From Acidobacteriota bacterium (GTDB lineage: Bacteria > Acidobacteriota > Terriglobia > Versatilivoradales > Versatilivoraceae), in contig JAPOZE010000631.1 of the NCBI GenBank assembly GCA_026706225.1, positions 3,766 through 17,198 on the forward strand: DNA of 13,433 nt, read 5' to 3'. Each line of letters starts with the position of its first letter. The first letter of the stretch is position 1. Under the pieces are notes generated by a model. The model did no database searches and was not told where the DNA came from. It saw only the letters and a program-made list of their open reading frames with translations. A program made the position numbers and the translations under genes. Of this stretch, positions 1 to 7,411 are shown piece by piece.

Positions 1-2
1 GG

Positions 3-995
3 CTGGCCGCATTCTTCGGGCGCATGAACCTGGTGGGAGGCCGGGGGGAGGAGGTGGGCACGGTCATCTTCGAGGACCCGACCGGCCAGGAGGTGGACCT
101 GTTCGTCAAGGGCAGGAGCCGGAAGGTGCTCCACCCACGAACCCGGGAGGAGGTGTTTCCGGCCTTCCTGAACGGCTCCCTGCTGCCGGAGGCGGACCGG
201 GCCGACCCGCGGGTCAAGCTGGCCGGGTGGATCACCGCCCATCCCTATTTCGCCGAGGCGGCGGTCAACCGGATATGGAGCTATTTCTTCGGGCGAGGCA
301 TCGTGGAGCCGGTGGACGACTTCCGCGCGGCCAATCCCCCCACCCATCCCAGGCTGCTGGCGGCCCTGGCGCAGGACTTCCGGGAACACGACCATGACCT
401 TCGCCGCATGATCCGGACCATCGTCGGCTCCAGGACCTACCAGCTCGGCAGCCGGCCCAACCGGACCAACCGGGAGGACCGCACCCACTACTCTCACGCG
501 CTGCCGCGGGCCCTGGACGCCGAGGTGCTCTTCGACGCCATCGCCACGGTGACCGGGGTTCCCCTCATCCTGGAGCAGGAGAGCTACGGCGACGGCGAGG
601 GCAGGCTGCCGCCCGGCACCCGGGCCATCAACGTCAAGCTGCCCGACGTCTTCCGCTCCCGGATTCTGGACAACTATGGCAAGGCTCCCCGGTCCATGCT
701 TCCGGAGAAGCGGCCGCGTCCCAACCTGAGCCGGGCCCTGCACAGTCTGGCCGGGACGACCTTTACCGAGCACCTGGCCCGGGAGGGGGGCATCATCGAT
801 CGCTTGATCGGTGGGAACGGTTCGGACCGGGAGATCATCGAGGAACTCTATCTGAGAGCGCTGGTGCGCTTTCCCGGGGAGGAAGAACGGGAACAACTGG
901 AAGCCATGGTCGCCCGGCACCCTTCACGCCGCCAGGCCCTGGAGGACCTGTTGTGGGGGTTGCTGAATTCCCCGGAGTTTTACCATAACCATTGA
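3..995 (+). CDS. DUF1553-family (PSD1-type) protein, C-terminal part
   Basis: The reading frame is open from base 3, so the gene starts upstream of the window; the internal ATG at 24 is probably not the start, because the residues before it (LAAFFGR) fit the family. The visible part of about 330 residues matches the DUF1553 domain that ends the large DUF1549/DUF1553 proteins, often carrying a cytochrome c-like domain further N-terminal. Typical signatures are AAVNRIWSYFFGRGIVEPVD, the following DDFR and NPPTHP, RMIRTIVGSRTYQL, a RPNRTNRED block and the closing LLNSPEFYHNH. The biochemical role is unknown. These proteins are expanded in Acidobacteriota, Planctomycetota and Verrucomicrobiota and are usually paired with a DUF1501 gene, as here (84 bases downstream). 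The pair has been linked speculatively to polysaccharide breakdown or periplasmic redox work. Family assignment is firm; function is not. Confidence 0.88.
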   Translation: MAAFFGRMNLVGGRGEEVGTVIFEDPTGQEVDLFVKGRSRKVLHPRTREEVFPAFLNGSLLPEADRADPRVKLAGWITAHPYFAEAAVNRIWSYFFGRGIVEPVDDFRAANPPTHPRLLAALAQDFREHDHDLRRMIRTIVGSRTYQLGSRPNRTNREDRTHYSHALPRALDAEVLFDAIATVTGVPLILEQESYGDGEGRLPPGTRAINVKLPDVFRSRILDNYGKAPRSMLPEKRPRPNLSRALHSLAGTTFTEHLAREGGIIDRLIGGNGSDREIIEELYLRALVRFPGEEEREQLEAMVARHPSRRQALEDLLWGLLNSPEFYHNH

Positions 996-1063
996 GCGTT
1001 TCCGGTCGACTGGCCTGTGCGGCTGTGCCGGCGCGGGACCCGGGACAAAAAAGACCGGAATGC

Positions 1064-1071
1064 GGAGGAGG
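1064..1071 (+). promoter_or_regulatory. Strong ribosome binding site of the DUF1501 gene
   Basis: GGAGGAGG lies 8 bases before the ATG at 1080. It decides the start of the DUF1501 gene: an upstream in-frame ATG at 1017 would put this site inside the coding region and add 21 unconserved residues before the Tat signal. It is the strongest Shine-Dalgarno match I found in the window; most other genes here have weak ones. Confidence 0.7.
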
Positions 1072-1079
1072 TTGCACCC

Positions 1080-2417
1080 ATGCGAAACGTAGGGTGTCTG
1101 GCGAGTGACGACCCGATTCTGCGGCGGCGGGATTTCCTGCGGGTGGGATCCCTGAGTCTGCTGGGCGTGAGCCTGAGCCAGTTCCTGAGGCTTCAGCAGG
1201 CCCTGGGCGGCACCCCGGCGGCGGGCGTCGGCAAGGCCCAGGCCTGCATCCTGTTGTGGCTGGAGGGAGGGCCCAGCCAGGTCGATATGTGGGACCCCAA
1301 GCCCAACAGCTCGTTCAGGCCCATCGCCACCAACGTGGCCGGCATTCAGGTCTCCGAGCTGCTGCCCAAGACCGCCAGGCACATGGACAAGCTGGCCATC
1401 ATCCGTTCCCTCCACACCCTGGAGAACAACCACCCCCAGGCCACCCACTACGCGGCCACCGGACACCTGCCCAATCCGGCCATGCGCTTTCCCAGCCTGG
1501 GCTCGATCGTGGCCAAGGAATTGGGTCCGAGGAACAATCTGCCGCCCTACGTCCTGCAGCCCGACACCGGCAACGACACCTTTTTCATCGACCATTTCGG
1601 GGCCGCCTTCGTCGGCAACCAGTACGACCCCATGGTGCTCCCCGACCCCAGTCAACCCGACTTCGAGGTTCCCGACCTGCGGCTGCCCAAGTCGATCACC
1701 CCCGAGCGCCTCCAGGATCGGCTCTCCTTCCGGAAAGTGGTGGAGAAGGTCTACCGCGACAAGGTGCAGAAGGCCGAATCGGGGCGCATGGACACCTTCA
1801 CCCAACAGGCCCTCAAGATGGTGTTGAACCCCGCGGTCAAGGACGCCTTCGATCTCTCCAGGGAGTCCGTCAAGACCAGGGAGACCTACGGACTGCACGG
1901 ATTCGGCCAGAGCGCCCTGCTGGCCCGGCGCCTGGTGGAGGCGGGGAGCCGCTTCGTGACGGCTGCCGGGTACAAGTACAACGAGTGGGACACTCACGGT
2001 GACAACGACCGGCGGCACCGCGACATCCTGGTTCCACCCTTCGATCAGACTTTCTCGGCCCTGCTGGAGGACCTGGACCAGCGCGGGCTGCTCGCGACCA
2101 CCCTGGTGATCGCCATGGGAGAGTTCGGCCGGGGCCCCCAGGTGAACCCCGGAAACGGGCGCGATCACTGGCCCCAGTGCTGGTCGGTGGTGCTGGGCGG
2201 CGGCGGCATTGCCGGAGGCCGGACGGTGGGCGCCAGCGACGAACGGGGAGGCTATGTCGCCGATCGGCAGGTCACCATCGGGGATCTGTTCGCCACCCTC
2301 TACAAGGCCCTGGGCATCGACTGGGAAAAGACCTACATGACCCCCATCGGACGGCCGGTCAAGATCGCCAACTCCATCGGTGACGCCACCGGGGTCCCCA
2401 TCAAGGAGCTGATCTGA
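1080..2417 (+). CDS. DUF1501 family protein with Tat signal
   Basis: The protein is 445 residues from the ATG at 1080. The N-terminus carries a twin-arginine signal, RRRDFLRVG at residues 15-23, followed by a hydrophobic stretch (SLSLLGVSLSQFL), so export of the folded protein by the Tat system is likely. DUF1501 proteins belong to the alkaline phosphatase/sulfatase-like fold group. Family signatures are LLWLEGGPSQVDMWDPKP near residues 58-74, HYAATGH, the EWDTHGDNDRRHR block, VIAMGEFGRGPQVN and GRDHWPQCWS. The WDTH, GEFGR and GRDHWP motifs hold the conserved acidic and histidine residues expected of a metal centre. It follows a DUF1553 gene in the usual pair order. No substrate is known, so neither phosphatase nor sulfatase activity should be assumed. 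Length is normal for the family (about 430-480 residues). Confidence 0.9.
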   Translation: MRNVGCLASDDPILRRRDFLRVGSLSLLGVSLSQFLRLQQALGGTPAAGVGKAQACILLWLEGGPSQVDMWDPKPNSSFRPIATNVAGIQVSELLPKTARHMDKLAIIRSLHTLENNHPQATHYAATGHLPNPAMRFPSLGSIVAKELGPRNNLPPYVLQPDTGNDTFFIDHFGAAFVGNQYDPMVLPDPSQPDFEVPDLRLPKSITPERLQDRLSFRKVVEKVYRDKVQKAESGRMDTFTQQALKMVLNPAVKDAFDLSRESVKTRETYGLHGFGQSALLARRLVEAGSRFVTAAGYKYNEWDTHGDNDRRHRDILVPPFDQTFSALLEDLDQRGLLATTLVIAMGEFGRGPQVNPGNGRDHWPQCWSVVLGGGGIAGGRTVGASDERGGYVADRQVTIGDLFATLYKALGIDWEKTYMTPIGRPVKIANSIGDATGVPIKELI

Positions 2418-2490
2418 AGGCGCCCGAGGGCGGAGGCGGCGCCGGCTGCCGCCCCCGGCCCTGGATCGGCAATCCCCAAGGCATCCTTCC

Positions 2491-3411
2491 ATGGACCCAT
2501 CTTCCACTCCCAAGGTGCTGCTGAACGACCGCCTGGTGGCGGCCGGCGAGGCGGTAATTCCCCTGGACACCGTGGCCTTCAAATATGGGGCCATGGTTTT
2601 TGAGGGGCTCCGGGCCTACTGGAACGAGCAGACCCGGCAACTGAACGTCTTCCGGCTGGATGACCATTCCAGGCGCCTGGAGCAATCGGTCCGGGTCATG
2701 CGGATGGATACGCCCTTGACCGCACGCGACTACAGCGCCGCCGTGGTGCGCGCGCTGCGGTCCAACCGGGTGCAGGCCACCTCCCACATCAGGCAGATGG
2801 TCTACGTGGACGGACCGGGCGAGGCCTTCGTGACCGGTCCGGTCAGCCACGCCGTCATCGTGACTCCCAAGGGGGGATGGTTCGAGGGAAAGGAGTTGGG
2901 AATCCACGCCTGCATCAGCTCCTGGCAGCGAACCTCCGACAACTCCATTCCCCCGAGAGTCAAGTGCGCCGCCAACTACCAGAACGCCCGCCTCTCGTTG
3001 CTGCAGGCCCGACTGGACGGATATGACAGCGCCCTGCTGCTCAACGCGGCCGGCAAGGTCGCCGAGGAGCCCAGGGGCTGCGTCTTCCTCTGCCGGGGCG
3101 GGCAGGTGGTGACACCGACCGTCAGCAGCGACATCCTGGAGAGCATCACCCGGGCCACCCTGATGCAGCTTTTTCGAGAGGTGCACGGGGTGGAGGTGAT
3201 CGAGCGGGAGGTCGACCGCACCGAGTTCTACGTGGCCGACGAAGCCTTCGTCTGCGGCAGCGGCCTGGAGGTGGCCCCCATCCTGTCGATCGACCGCTTT
3301 CCCCTGGGGAACGGGAAGGCCGGCGAGCTGACCCTGGCCATCCGCAACACCTACCTGCAAGTCACCCGGGGGGAGCTGCCCCAGTACCGCCACTGGCTGA
3401 CGGCCTGCTGA
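2491..3411 (+). CDS. ilvE: Class IV PLP aminotransferase, branched-chain type (IlvE-like)
   Basis: This 306-residue protein has the fold-type IV aminotransferase layout. KYGAMVFEGLRAY at residues 31-43 is typical of branched-chain aminotransferases, followed by RLDDHSRRLEQS. K158 in RVKCAANYQNA is the expected Schiff-base lysine for PLP. YVADEAFVCGSGLEVAPI (247-264) matches the late conserved ADE..xxG..xEv.P block. Such enzymes exchange amino groups between leucine, isoleucine or valine and 2-oxoglutarate in the cytosol. One oddity: the usual E-G-x-G-x-N-(I/L)-F segment after the lysine reads EEPRGCVF (192-199), with the Asn replaced by Cys. Specificity could therefore differ, and a D-amino acid or aminodeoxychorismate-type relative cannot be excluded, although the FEGLRAY motif favours IlvE. 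AAGG near 2478 is a plausible ribosome binding site. It appears to be a single-gene unit. Confidence 0.85.
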   Translation: MDPSSTPKVLLNDRLVAAGEAVIPLDTVAFKYGAMVFEGLRAYWNEQTRQLNVFRLDDHSRRLEQSVRVMRMDTPLTARDYSAAVVRALRSNRVQATSHIRQMVYVDGPGEAFVTGPVSHAVIVTPKGGWFEGKELGIHACISSWQRTSDNSIPPRVKCAANYQNARLSLLQARLDGYDSALLLNAAGKVAEEPRGCVFLCRGGQVVTPTVSSDILESITRATLMQLFREVHGVEVIEREVDRTEFYVADEAFVCGSGLEVAPILSIDRFPLGNGKAGELTLAIRNTYLQVTRGELPQYRHWLTAC

Positions 3412-3423
3412 GCGCCACGGGGG

Positions 3424-3457
3424 CTGCCGGTTCCCCAAGTTCCGCCGCCCCCGGCAG
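3424..3457 (+). terminator. Possible weak terminator hairpin after ilvE
   Basis: CTGCCGG (3424-3430) and CCGGCAG (3451-3457) are a perfect 7-base inverted repeat with a 20-base spacer, starting 13 bases after the ilvE stop codon. The following bases include TTTCC (3471-3475) but no proper T run, and the loop is long. This is at best a weak or Rho-assisted terminator; it may be chance in GC-rich DNA. Confidence 0.22.
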
Positions 3458-3489
3458 GCCGACGCTCAATTTCCTTCGGCATCACAGGG

Positions 3490-3591
3490 TTCGAGGCCGG
3501 ACCTCGAGCTTCTCATTTCCCGATTCCAGGTGCAGGCCAGTGTGCCTGCTACACGGAATCGACCCGGGAACGAAACTCGAACGGTCTCGAA
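3490..3591. repeat. Imperfect ~100-base inverted repeat upstream of fic
   Basis: The two halves of this stretch are imperfect reverse complements around a centre at 3540/3541. The innermost arms are GCAGGC (3532-3537) and GCCTGC (3544-3549) with a 6-base loop. Next come CGATTCC (3521-3527) with GGAATCG (3555-3561), then TTCC (3517-3520) with GGAA (3567-3570) after a small offset. The ends are TTCGAG (3490-3495) and CTCGAA (3586-3591), placed exactly symmetrically. By hand alignment most positions match, with several short gaps. A nested hairpin, TCGAGG-CCGGA-CCTCGA (3491-3507), lies in the left arm. It could be a MITE-like remnant, a recombination or protein-binding site, or a structured leader RNA. 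I recognise no known element family. Confidence 0.6.
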
Positions 3592-3712
3592 ATGAATTGG
3601 AAATGAAATACATCTGAAGCTACATTGTTAGGATCTAATAGTATGTAAATACAATGATATAAAGAGAACTGAACTTGAAATAAACGAAAAATGAAACTAA
3701 AATGAGTTCTAA
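3592..3712 (+). promoter_or_regulatory. AT-rich leader, probable fic promoter region
   Basis: By hand count only about a quarter of bases 3601-3710 are G or C, in a window that is otherwise clearly GC-rich. It holds AT-rich hexamers that could serve as -10 boxes: TACAAT at 3650-3655 with TTGTTA at 3625-3630 (a long 19-base spacer), and TATAAA at 3658-3663. None gives an ideal promoter, so the exact site is uncertain. Short A-rich direct repeats recur (GAAATGAA at 3589-3596 and 3600-3607, and AAATGAAAC further on). CATTGT and ACAATG flank the middle as a 6-base inverted pair. There is no good Shine-Dalgarno before the ATG at 3713, so translation may be weak or leaderless. Such AT-rich leaders are typical of horizontally acquired or H-NS-like-silenced genes (inference). 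Confidence 0.45.
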
Positions 3713-4960
3713 ATGGCTCCTGAGAGTGTCAGTCGCTATGTCGTTCCCCGGCAGTGGATTCGCTACGATGCCGCGGCGCTATTGGACCTGCTGATCCAGG
3801 CCAAGACCGCCGCCGGCGTTCTGAATCGGATGCCTTACCTGCCTCAATGGATCGAGCAGGTCCACGAGGAGCAGTTGCGGTTGGAAGCAGCCGGCACCTC
3901 GCGCATCGAAGGCGCTGAGTTCACCCAACGGGAACAGGAAGAAGCTCTGGCTCCCGATGCTTCCGCCCGTTCCGATTTCACCCGCTCCCAGAATCAGTTG
4001 CGGTCCGCTAACGCCGCCTACCGCTGGCTGCGCTCGCAATCCCATGAGCAGCCGGTGACCCCTGAGTTCATCCTGAACGTTCACCGGCGCATCGTGACCG
4101 GCTGCGATGATGACCACTGTCAGCCCGGTGGACTGCGCCCCGACGGATGGAACGTTACCTTTGGGGCTCCGATCTGTCGCGGGGTTGAAGGCGGTCGCAG
4201 TTGCCGCGCCGCTTTTGACGCTCTCGGCAGCGCAATGGCCAGGGAGTTCCAAGGGCACGACCGCGTTATCCAGGCCATGGCGGCCCACTACCATATCGGC
4301 GCCATGCATCCCTTCGGCGACGGCAACGGGCGTACCGCCCGGGCGCTGGAAGCGTTCATGCTGCGTCGGGCCGGAGTCAACAACGTGGTGATGGTCAGCC
4401 TGTCCAATTACTACTATGACCGCAAGGAGGAGTATCTGGCGGCCCTGTCCGAATCCCGGCGCAAAGGACACGATCTCACCCCCTTCCTCCGGTTTGGGCT
4501 GCAGGGGGTGGCCGAGAGGTGCAACGCGGTGGCGGCGGACATTGTCGCCAACCATCGGCGCACCCTGTTCCGGGAATTCGCAAGGTCGTTGTTCGGGCAA
4601 CTGCGCAGTCCCCGCCGGCGGGTTCTGGCGGAACGGCAACTGCAGATTCTCGGTATCTTGCTGGACGGTGGTTCAATTGCCGTGCTTGACTTCCTGAATC
4701 AATCCCTTGTCCATTACCAGGGCCTCAAGTTTCCCGCCAATGCGATGGGTCGGGATCTGGGTCATCTGTTTGGGCTTGGAGCCATCGACATGGATGATGG
4801 ACGCATCCGGGTCAACCTGGACTGGCCGCAGCAATTTTCGGAGTCGGAATTGCTGGAACGGTTTGAGAGTATGCCTTCCGCCGCCTCCACCCGGCACCCG
4901 GCCATGGCGGAGTTGTCCCGGTTGCTGGCCCGGCGCCGGGGACGCGCGACGCTTGGATGA
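3713..4960 (+). CDS. Fic family protein, class II AMP-transferase
   Basis: The protein has 415 residues. The full Fic active-site motif [12 protein letters not shown] spans 199-210: H199 is the catalytic base, D203 binds Mg, and G204, N205, G206, R207 and R210 bind nucleotide phosphates. The self-inhibition motif [S/T]xxxE[G/N] is present N-terminally as TSRIEG (62-67), so E66 should block ATP gamma-phosphate binding; this defines a class II Fic. The [16 protein letters not shown] segment (138-153) fits the flap that docks target peptides. A helical N-domain precedes the core. A C-terminal region from about 300 ([20 protein letters not shown]) looks like a winged helix, a common layout for stand-alone Fic proteins. 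Family members transfer AMP from ATP to Ser, Thr or Tyr hydroxyls; the target here is unknown. No partner antitoxin gene is visible, as expected for a class II protein. The context (AT-rich leader, inverted repeat, position in front of fabZ) suggests it was acquired. Confidence 0.92.
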   Translation: MAPESVSRYVVPRQWIRYDAAALLDLLIQAKTAAGVLNRMPYLPQWIEQVHEEQLRLEAAGTSRIEGAEFTQREQEEALAPDASARSDFTRSQNQLRSANAAYRWLRSQSHEQPVTPEFILNVHRRIVTGCDDDHCQPGGLRPDGWNVTFGAPICRGVEGGRSCRAAFDALGSAMAREFQGHDRVIQAMAAHYHIGAMHPFGDGNGRTARALEAFMLRRAGVNNVVMVSLSNYYYDRKEEYLAALSESRRKGHDLTPFLRFGLQGVAERCNAVAADIVANHRRTLFREFARSLFGQLRSPRRRVLAERQLQILGILLDGGSIAVLDFLNQSLVHYQGLKFPANAMGRDLGHLFGLGAIDMDDGRIRVNLDWPQQFSESELLERFESMPSAASTRHPAMAELSRLLARRRGRATLG

Positions 4961-5154
4961 GTTGCAGGCGGGTCCCGCGGGACCGCCGCATCGGCGCTGC
5001 GCCCGAAGAGGATGTCGCTGCCGGCGGCCAGGGTCACTTGGGTCGGGGGACGGCCGGGGATGGGCGCCGGGTTTGTGATGCGGAGTCCCGGGGCGCCTGT
5101 GCTATATTCCTTTTTTATGCCAGGCTGGGCGATCTTGGACTCGGGGTCAGACCA
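4961..5154 (+). other. Non-coding gap between fic and fabZ with possible promoter
   Basis: No convincing gene lies in this 194-base gap. A TATATT hexamer (5103-5108) followed by a T run (5111-5116) could be the -10 region for the fabZ operon, but no good -35 box is correctly spaced from it. Just before the fabZ ATG stands GGGGTCAGACC (5144-5154), with no standard Shine-Dalgarno. The minus strand is open through the gap, continuous with antisense frames of both neighbours; I see no recognisable product there. The whole lipid A block probably starts transcription here. Confidence 0.35.
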
Positions 5155-5598
5155 ATGCTGTTGAATTCCAATCAGATACAGGAGATCATTCCGCACCGCT
5201 ATCCATTCCTGCTGGTGGATGCCGTCACCGAGCTGGAGCCCGGCAGGAGAATCGTCGGCCTCAAGAATGTGACCGTGAACGAACCCTTCTTCAGCGGTCA
5301 CTTCCCCGGGACCCCCGTCATGCCGGGCGTGCTCATCATCGAGGCCATCGCCCAGGTGGCGGCAGTGCTGGTGCTTCGCGAGATTCCGGACCGGGAAAGG
5401 AAGCTGGTCTACTTCTCCGGCATAGACAAGGCTCGATTTCGCCGGCCGGTGGTTCCGGGGGACCGCCTGGAGCTGGTGGTGGAGGTTCTGCGGTTGAAAC
5501 CGCGACTGGGAAAGCTTCGCGGCGAAGCTTTCGTGAATGGGGCTCGGGTGGCTGAAGCCGAGATCCTGTCGACGATTGTGGACCGAGGGAATCCATGA
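5155..5598 (+). CDS. fabZ: 3-hydroxyacyl-[acyl-carrier-protein] dehydratase FabZ
   Basis: FabZ dehydrates (3R)-hydroxyacyl-ACP to trans-2-enoyl-ACP in fatty acid elongation in the cytosol. It competes with LpxA for hydroxyacyl-ACP. The protein is 147 residues from the ATG at 5155, the normal length. The frame is open upstream to 4957, but those residues are unlike the family. [15 protein letters not shown] (8-22) is the classic opening. The hot-dog active-site segment is [20 protein letters not shown] (48-67), with catalytic H49 and E63. [15 protein letters not shown] (89-103) is also typical. It overlaps lpxA by ATGA, so the two are translationally coupled. The start lacks a clear Shine-Dalgarno. 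Confidence 0.95.
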   Translation: MLLNSNQIQEIIPHRYPFLLVDAVTELEPGRRIVGLKNVTVNEPFFSGHFPGTPVMPGVLIIEAIAQVAAVLVLREIPDRERKLVYFSGIDKARFRRPVVPGDRLELVVEVLRLKPRLGKLRGEAFVNGARVAEAEILSTIVDRGNP

Positions 5599-6371
5599 GC
5601 ATTCACCCCACGGCGGTGGTGAGCTCCAAGGCCTCCCTGGGCGAAGAGGTATCCATCGGTCCCTACGCCATCCTGGAAGACGACGTGGTTCTGGGAGACC
5701 ACTGCCGGGTGGATGCCCACACGGTCATTCAAGGGCCGACCCGCGTCGGGGCCCACTGTCATTTCTTCCCCTTTTGCTCCATCGGGTTCCCTCCCCAGGA
5801 TCTGAAGTACCGGGGGGAGCGAACCGAACTGGTCATCGGCGACCACAATACCTTTCGAGAGTACGTCACGGTCAATCGAGGCACCACCGGGGGAGGGGGG
5901 CGGACGTCGATCGGGAATCACAACTTCGTCATGGCCTACAGCCACATCGCCCACGACTGCTCCCTGGGAGACCATGTGCTGCTGGCCAATGCCGCCACGC
6001 TGGCGGGACACGTCACCATCGCCGACCATGCCACCGTGGGCGCTTTTTCGGGGGTTCACCAGTTTTGCAGGGTGGGCGTCTACGGATTCGTCGGCGGCTA
6101 CTCCGTCATCACCAAGGACGTCCTTCCCTATTCCAAGACGGTGAGCGCCAGGGAGGCCAAGAACTATGGCGTCAACGTCATCGGCCTGGAGCGGCGCGGC
6201 TTTTCGGCCGATTCCATCAGGACCATTCGCGCTGCCTATCGGGTGCTTCTGCAATCCGGACTCAACACCTCCCAGGCTTTGGATCAACTCAAGCAGGAAC
6301 TCGCCGGCCGCCCGGAAGTACAGGCACTGATCGATTTCATTCAGACCAGCGAGCGAGGGATCATCAAGTGA
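5595..6371 (+). CDS. lpxA: UDP-N-acetylglucosamine O-acyltransferase LpxA
   Basis: LpxA catalyses the first step of lipid A synthesis, moving a 3-hydroxyacyl chain from ACP to position 3 of UDP-GlcNAc (or the 3-amino analogue) in the cytosol. The 258 residues begin with left-handed beta-helix hexapeptide repeats. The core block [17 protein letters not shown] (81-97) and the catalytic HIAHDC (117-122; H120 corresponds to E. coli H125) are intact. HQFCRVG (155-161) and the C-terminal helical part ([13 protein letters not shown] onwards) match. At the hydrocarbon-ruler position (E. coli G173) this protein has G168, by my alignment from memory, which would allow a long acyl chain of about C14. 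GAGGGA at 5585-5590 is a good ribosome binding site, and the start overlaps the fabZ stop. Confidence 0.96.
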   Translation: MSIHPTAVVSSKASLGEEVSIGPYAILEDDVVLGDHCRVDAHTVIQGPTRVGAHCHFFPFCSIGFPPQDLKYRGERTELVIGDHNTFREYVTVNRGTTGGGGRTSIGNHNFVMAYSHIAHDCSLGDHVLLANAATLAGHVTIADHATVGAFSGVHQFCRVGVYGFVGGYSVITKDVLPYSKTVSAREAKNYGVNVIGLERRGFSADSIRTIRAAYRVLLQSGLNTSQALDQLKQELAGRPEVQALIDFIQTSERGIIK

Positions 6372-6378
6372 GCCGGCA

Positions 6379-7350
6379 GTGCTCGACGATCCTTCCCGAT
6401 CCCCGGAGTACTCGGGCCCGTTTGCGCCCCGAGCCGTGGAACAGCCGTCCATGAATCCAATGTCCGGCGACGAGCGAGCCCCAGGCGGTCCCTCGGACTC
6501 GAGAGATTCCCAAGAGCAAGCCGTGCTGCAGAACCGGCCCCGCTACGGCCTCATTGCCGGCAATGGCCGGTTCCCCTTCCTGGTGCTCGAGGCGGCCCGC
6601 AGCCTGGGCGTGGACCTGGTGGTGGTGGCCATCAAGGAAGAAGCCTTTCCGCGTATTGCCGAGTTGGGCTGCAAGACCCACTGGATCAGCCTGGGCCAGC
6701 TCGGGAAGCTCATCAAGCTCCTGAAGCAGGAAGGGGTAGAGCAGGCCCTGATGGCGGGGCAGGTTCAGCACAAGCAGATCTTCAGCTCGATCGTGCCGGA
6801 CCGAAGGCTCCTGAAGCTCCTGATGAGCCTGGGCACCAGAAACACCGACTCCCTGATCGGGGGGGTTGCCGATGTCCTGGAGCAGGAAGGGATTCGATTG
6901 ATCGATTCCACCGCTTTCCTGAAACCCCTGATTCCCGAGCCCGGGGTGCTGACCCGCCGGTCGCCCAGCCGCACCGAGATCAAGGACATTCGCTACGGCC
7001 GGCGGATCGCCAGGGAGATGGCTCGAATGGATATCGGTCAATCGGTGGTGGTCAGGGACCAGGCCTGTGTGGCGGTGGAGGCCATGGAAGGCACCGACGC
7101 CACCATTCGCCGGGCCGCCGGCCTCACCGGCAATCAGCCGGTCACGGTGATCAAGGTCAGCAAGCCCCGGCAGGACATGCGCTTCGACGTTCCGGTGGTC
7201 GGAGTGCCGACCCTCCGGTTGATGGCCGAGGTCCATGCCTCGGCATTGGCCATCGACGCGCGGAAGACGCTGCTCCTGGATAGAACGGAACTGATCAGGG
7301 TTGCCGATCGGCACGGGATTGCCGTCGTTGCCTTCGATCCCCAGGACTAG
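6379..7350 (+). CDS. lpxI: UDP-2,3-diacylglucosamine pyrophosphatase LpxI (DUF1009)
   Basis: LpxI hydrolyses UDP-2,3-diacylglucosamine to lipid X and UMP, replacing the unrelated LpxH found in enterobacteria. Signatures are YGLIAGNGRFPFLVLEAAR (56-74), LMAGQVQHKQIF (124-135), GTRNTDSLIGGVADVLEQEG (152-171), AVEAMEGTDATIRRAAG (232-248) and KVSKPRQDMRFDVPVVG (259-275), which carries conserved acidic residues of the family. The start is uncertain: GTG at 6379 gives 323 residues and sits 7 bases after lpxA, while ATG at 6451 or 6460 gives about 296-299 residues, closer to the usual 270-290. The first 55 residues are Pro/Ser/acid-rich and unlike LpxI. No start has a convincing ribosome binding site. 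The position directly after lpxA supports the lipid A role. Confidence 0.92.
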   Translation: MLDDPSRSPEYSGPFAPRAVEQPSMNPMSGDERAPGGPSDSRDSQEQAVLQNRPRYGLIAGNGRFPFLVLEAARSLGVDLVVVAIKEEAFPRIAELGCKTHWISLGQLGKLIKLLKQEGVEQALMAGQVQHKQIFSSIVPDRRLLKLLMSLGTRNTDSLIGGVADVLEQEGIRLIDSTAFLKPLIPEPGVLTRRSPSRTEIKDIRYGRRIAREMARMDIGQSVVVRDQACVAVEAMEGTDATIRRAAGLTGNQPVTVIKVSKPRQDMRFDVPVVGVPTLRLMAEVHASALAIDARKTLLLDRTELIRVADRHGIAVVAFDPQD

Positions 7351-7411
7351 GCCGGTTCGCGGGCGGCGTCAGTTCGGCCTGCGGGCTGGTTGCAATCGAG
7401 CGGATCTGCCC

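Noticed and set aside
924..2594. Long minus-strand open frame of 556 codons opposite the DUF1501 gene
   Set aside because: It lies antisense to clear coding sequence; its translation is Gly/Val/Gln-rich without any known motif, as expected of antisense frames in GC-rich DNA.
3480..3595. tRNA or tRNA remnant, because of T-loop-like words such as GGTTCGAGGCC and, on the other strand, GGGTCGATTCC
   Set aside because: No acceptor stem, anticodon arm or D arm can be built in register on either strand; the similarity is a by-product of the inverted repeat.
3592..3712. Small gene starting at ATG 3702 before fic
   Set aside because: It runs in a different frame from fic into the fic gene, is short, and has no ribosome binding site or recognisable product.
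4762..5301. Minus-strand frame across the end of fic, the gap and the start of fabZ
   Set aside because: The part inside the gap (with words like [19 protein letters not shown]) reads slightly protein-like, but the frame continues antisense through both confident genes and has no recognisable domain.
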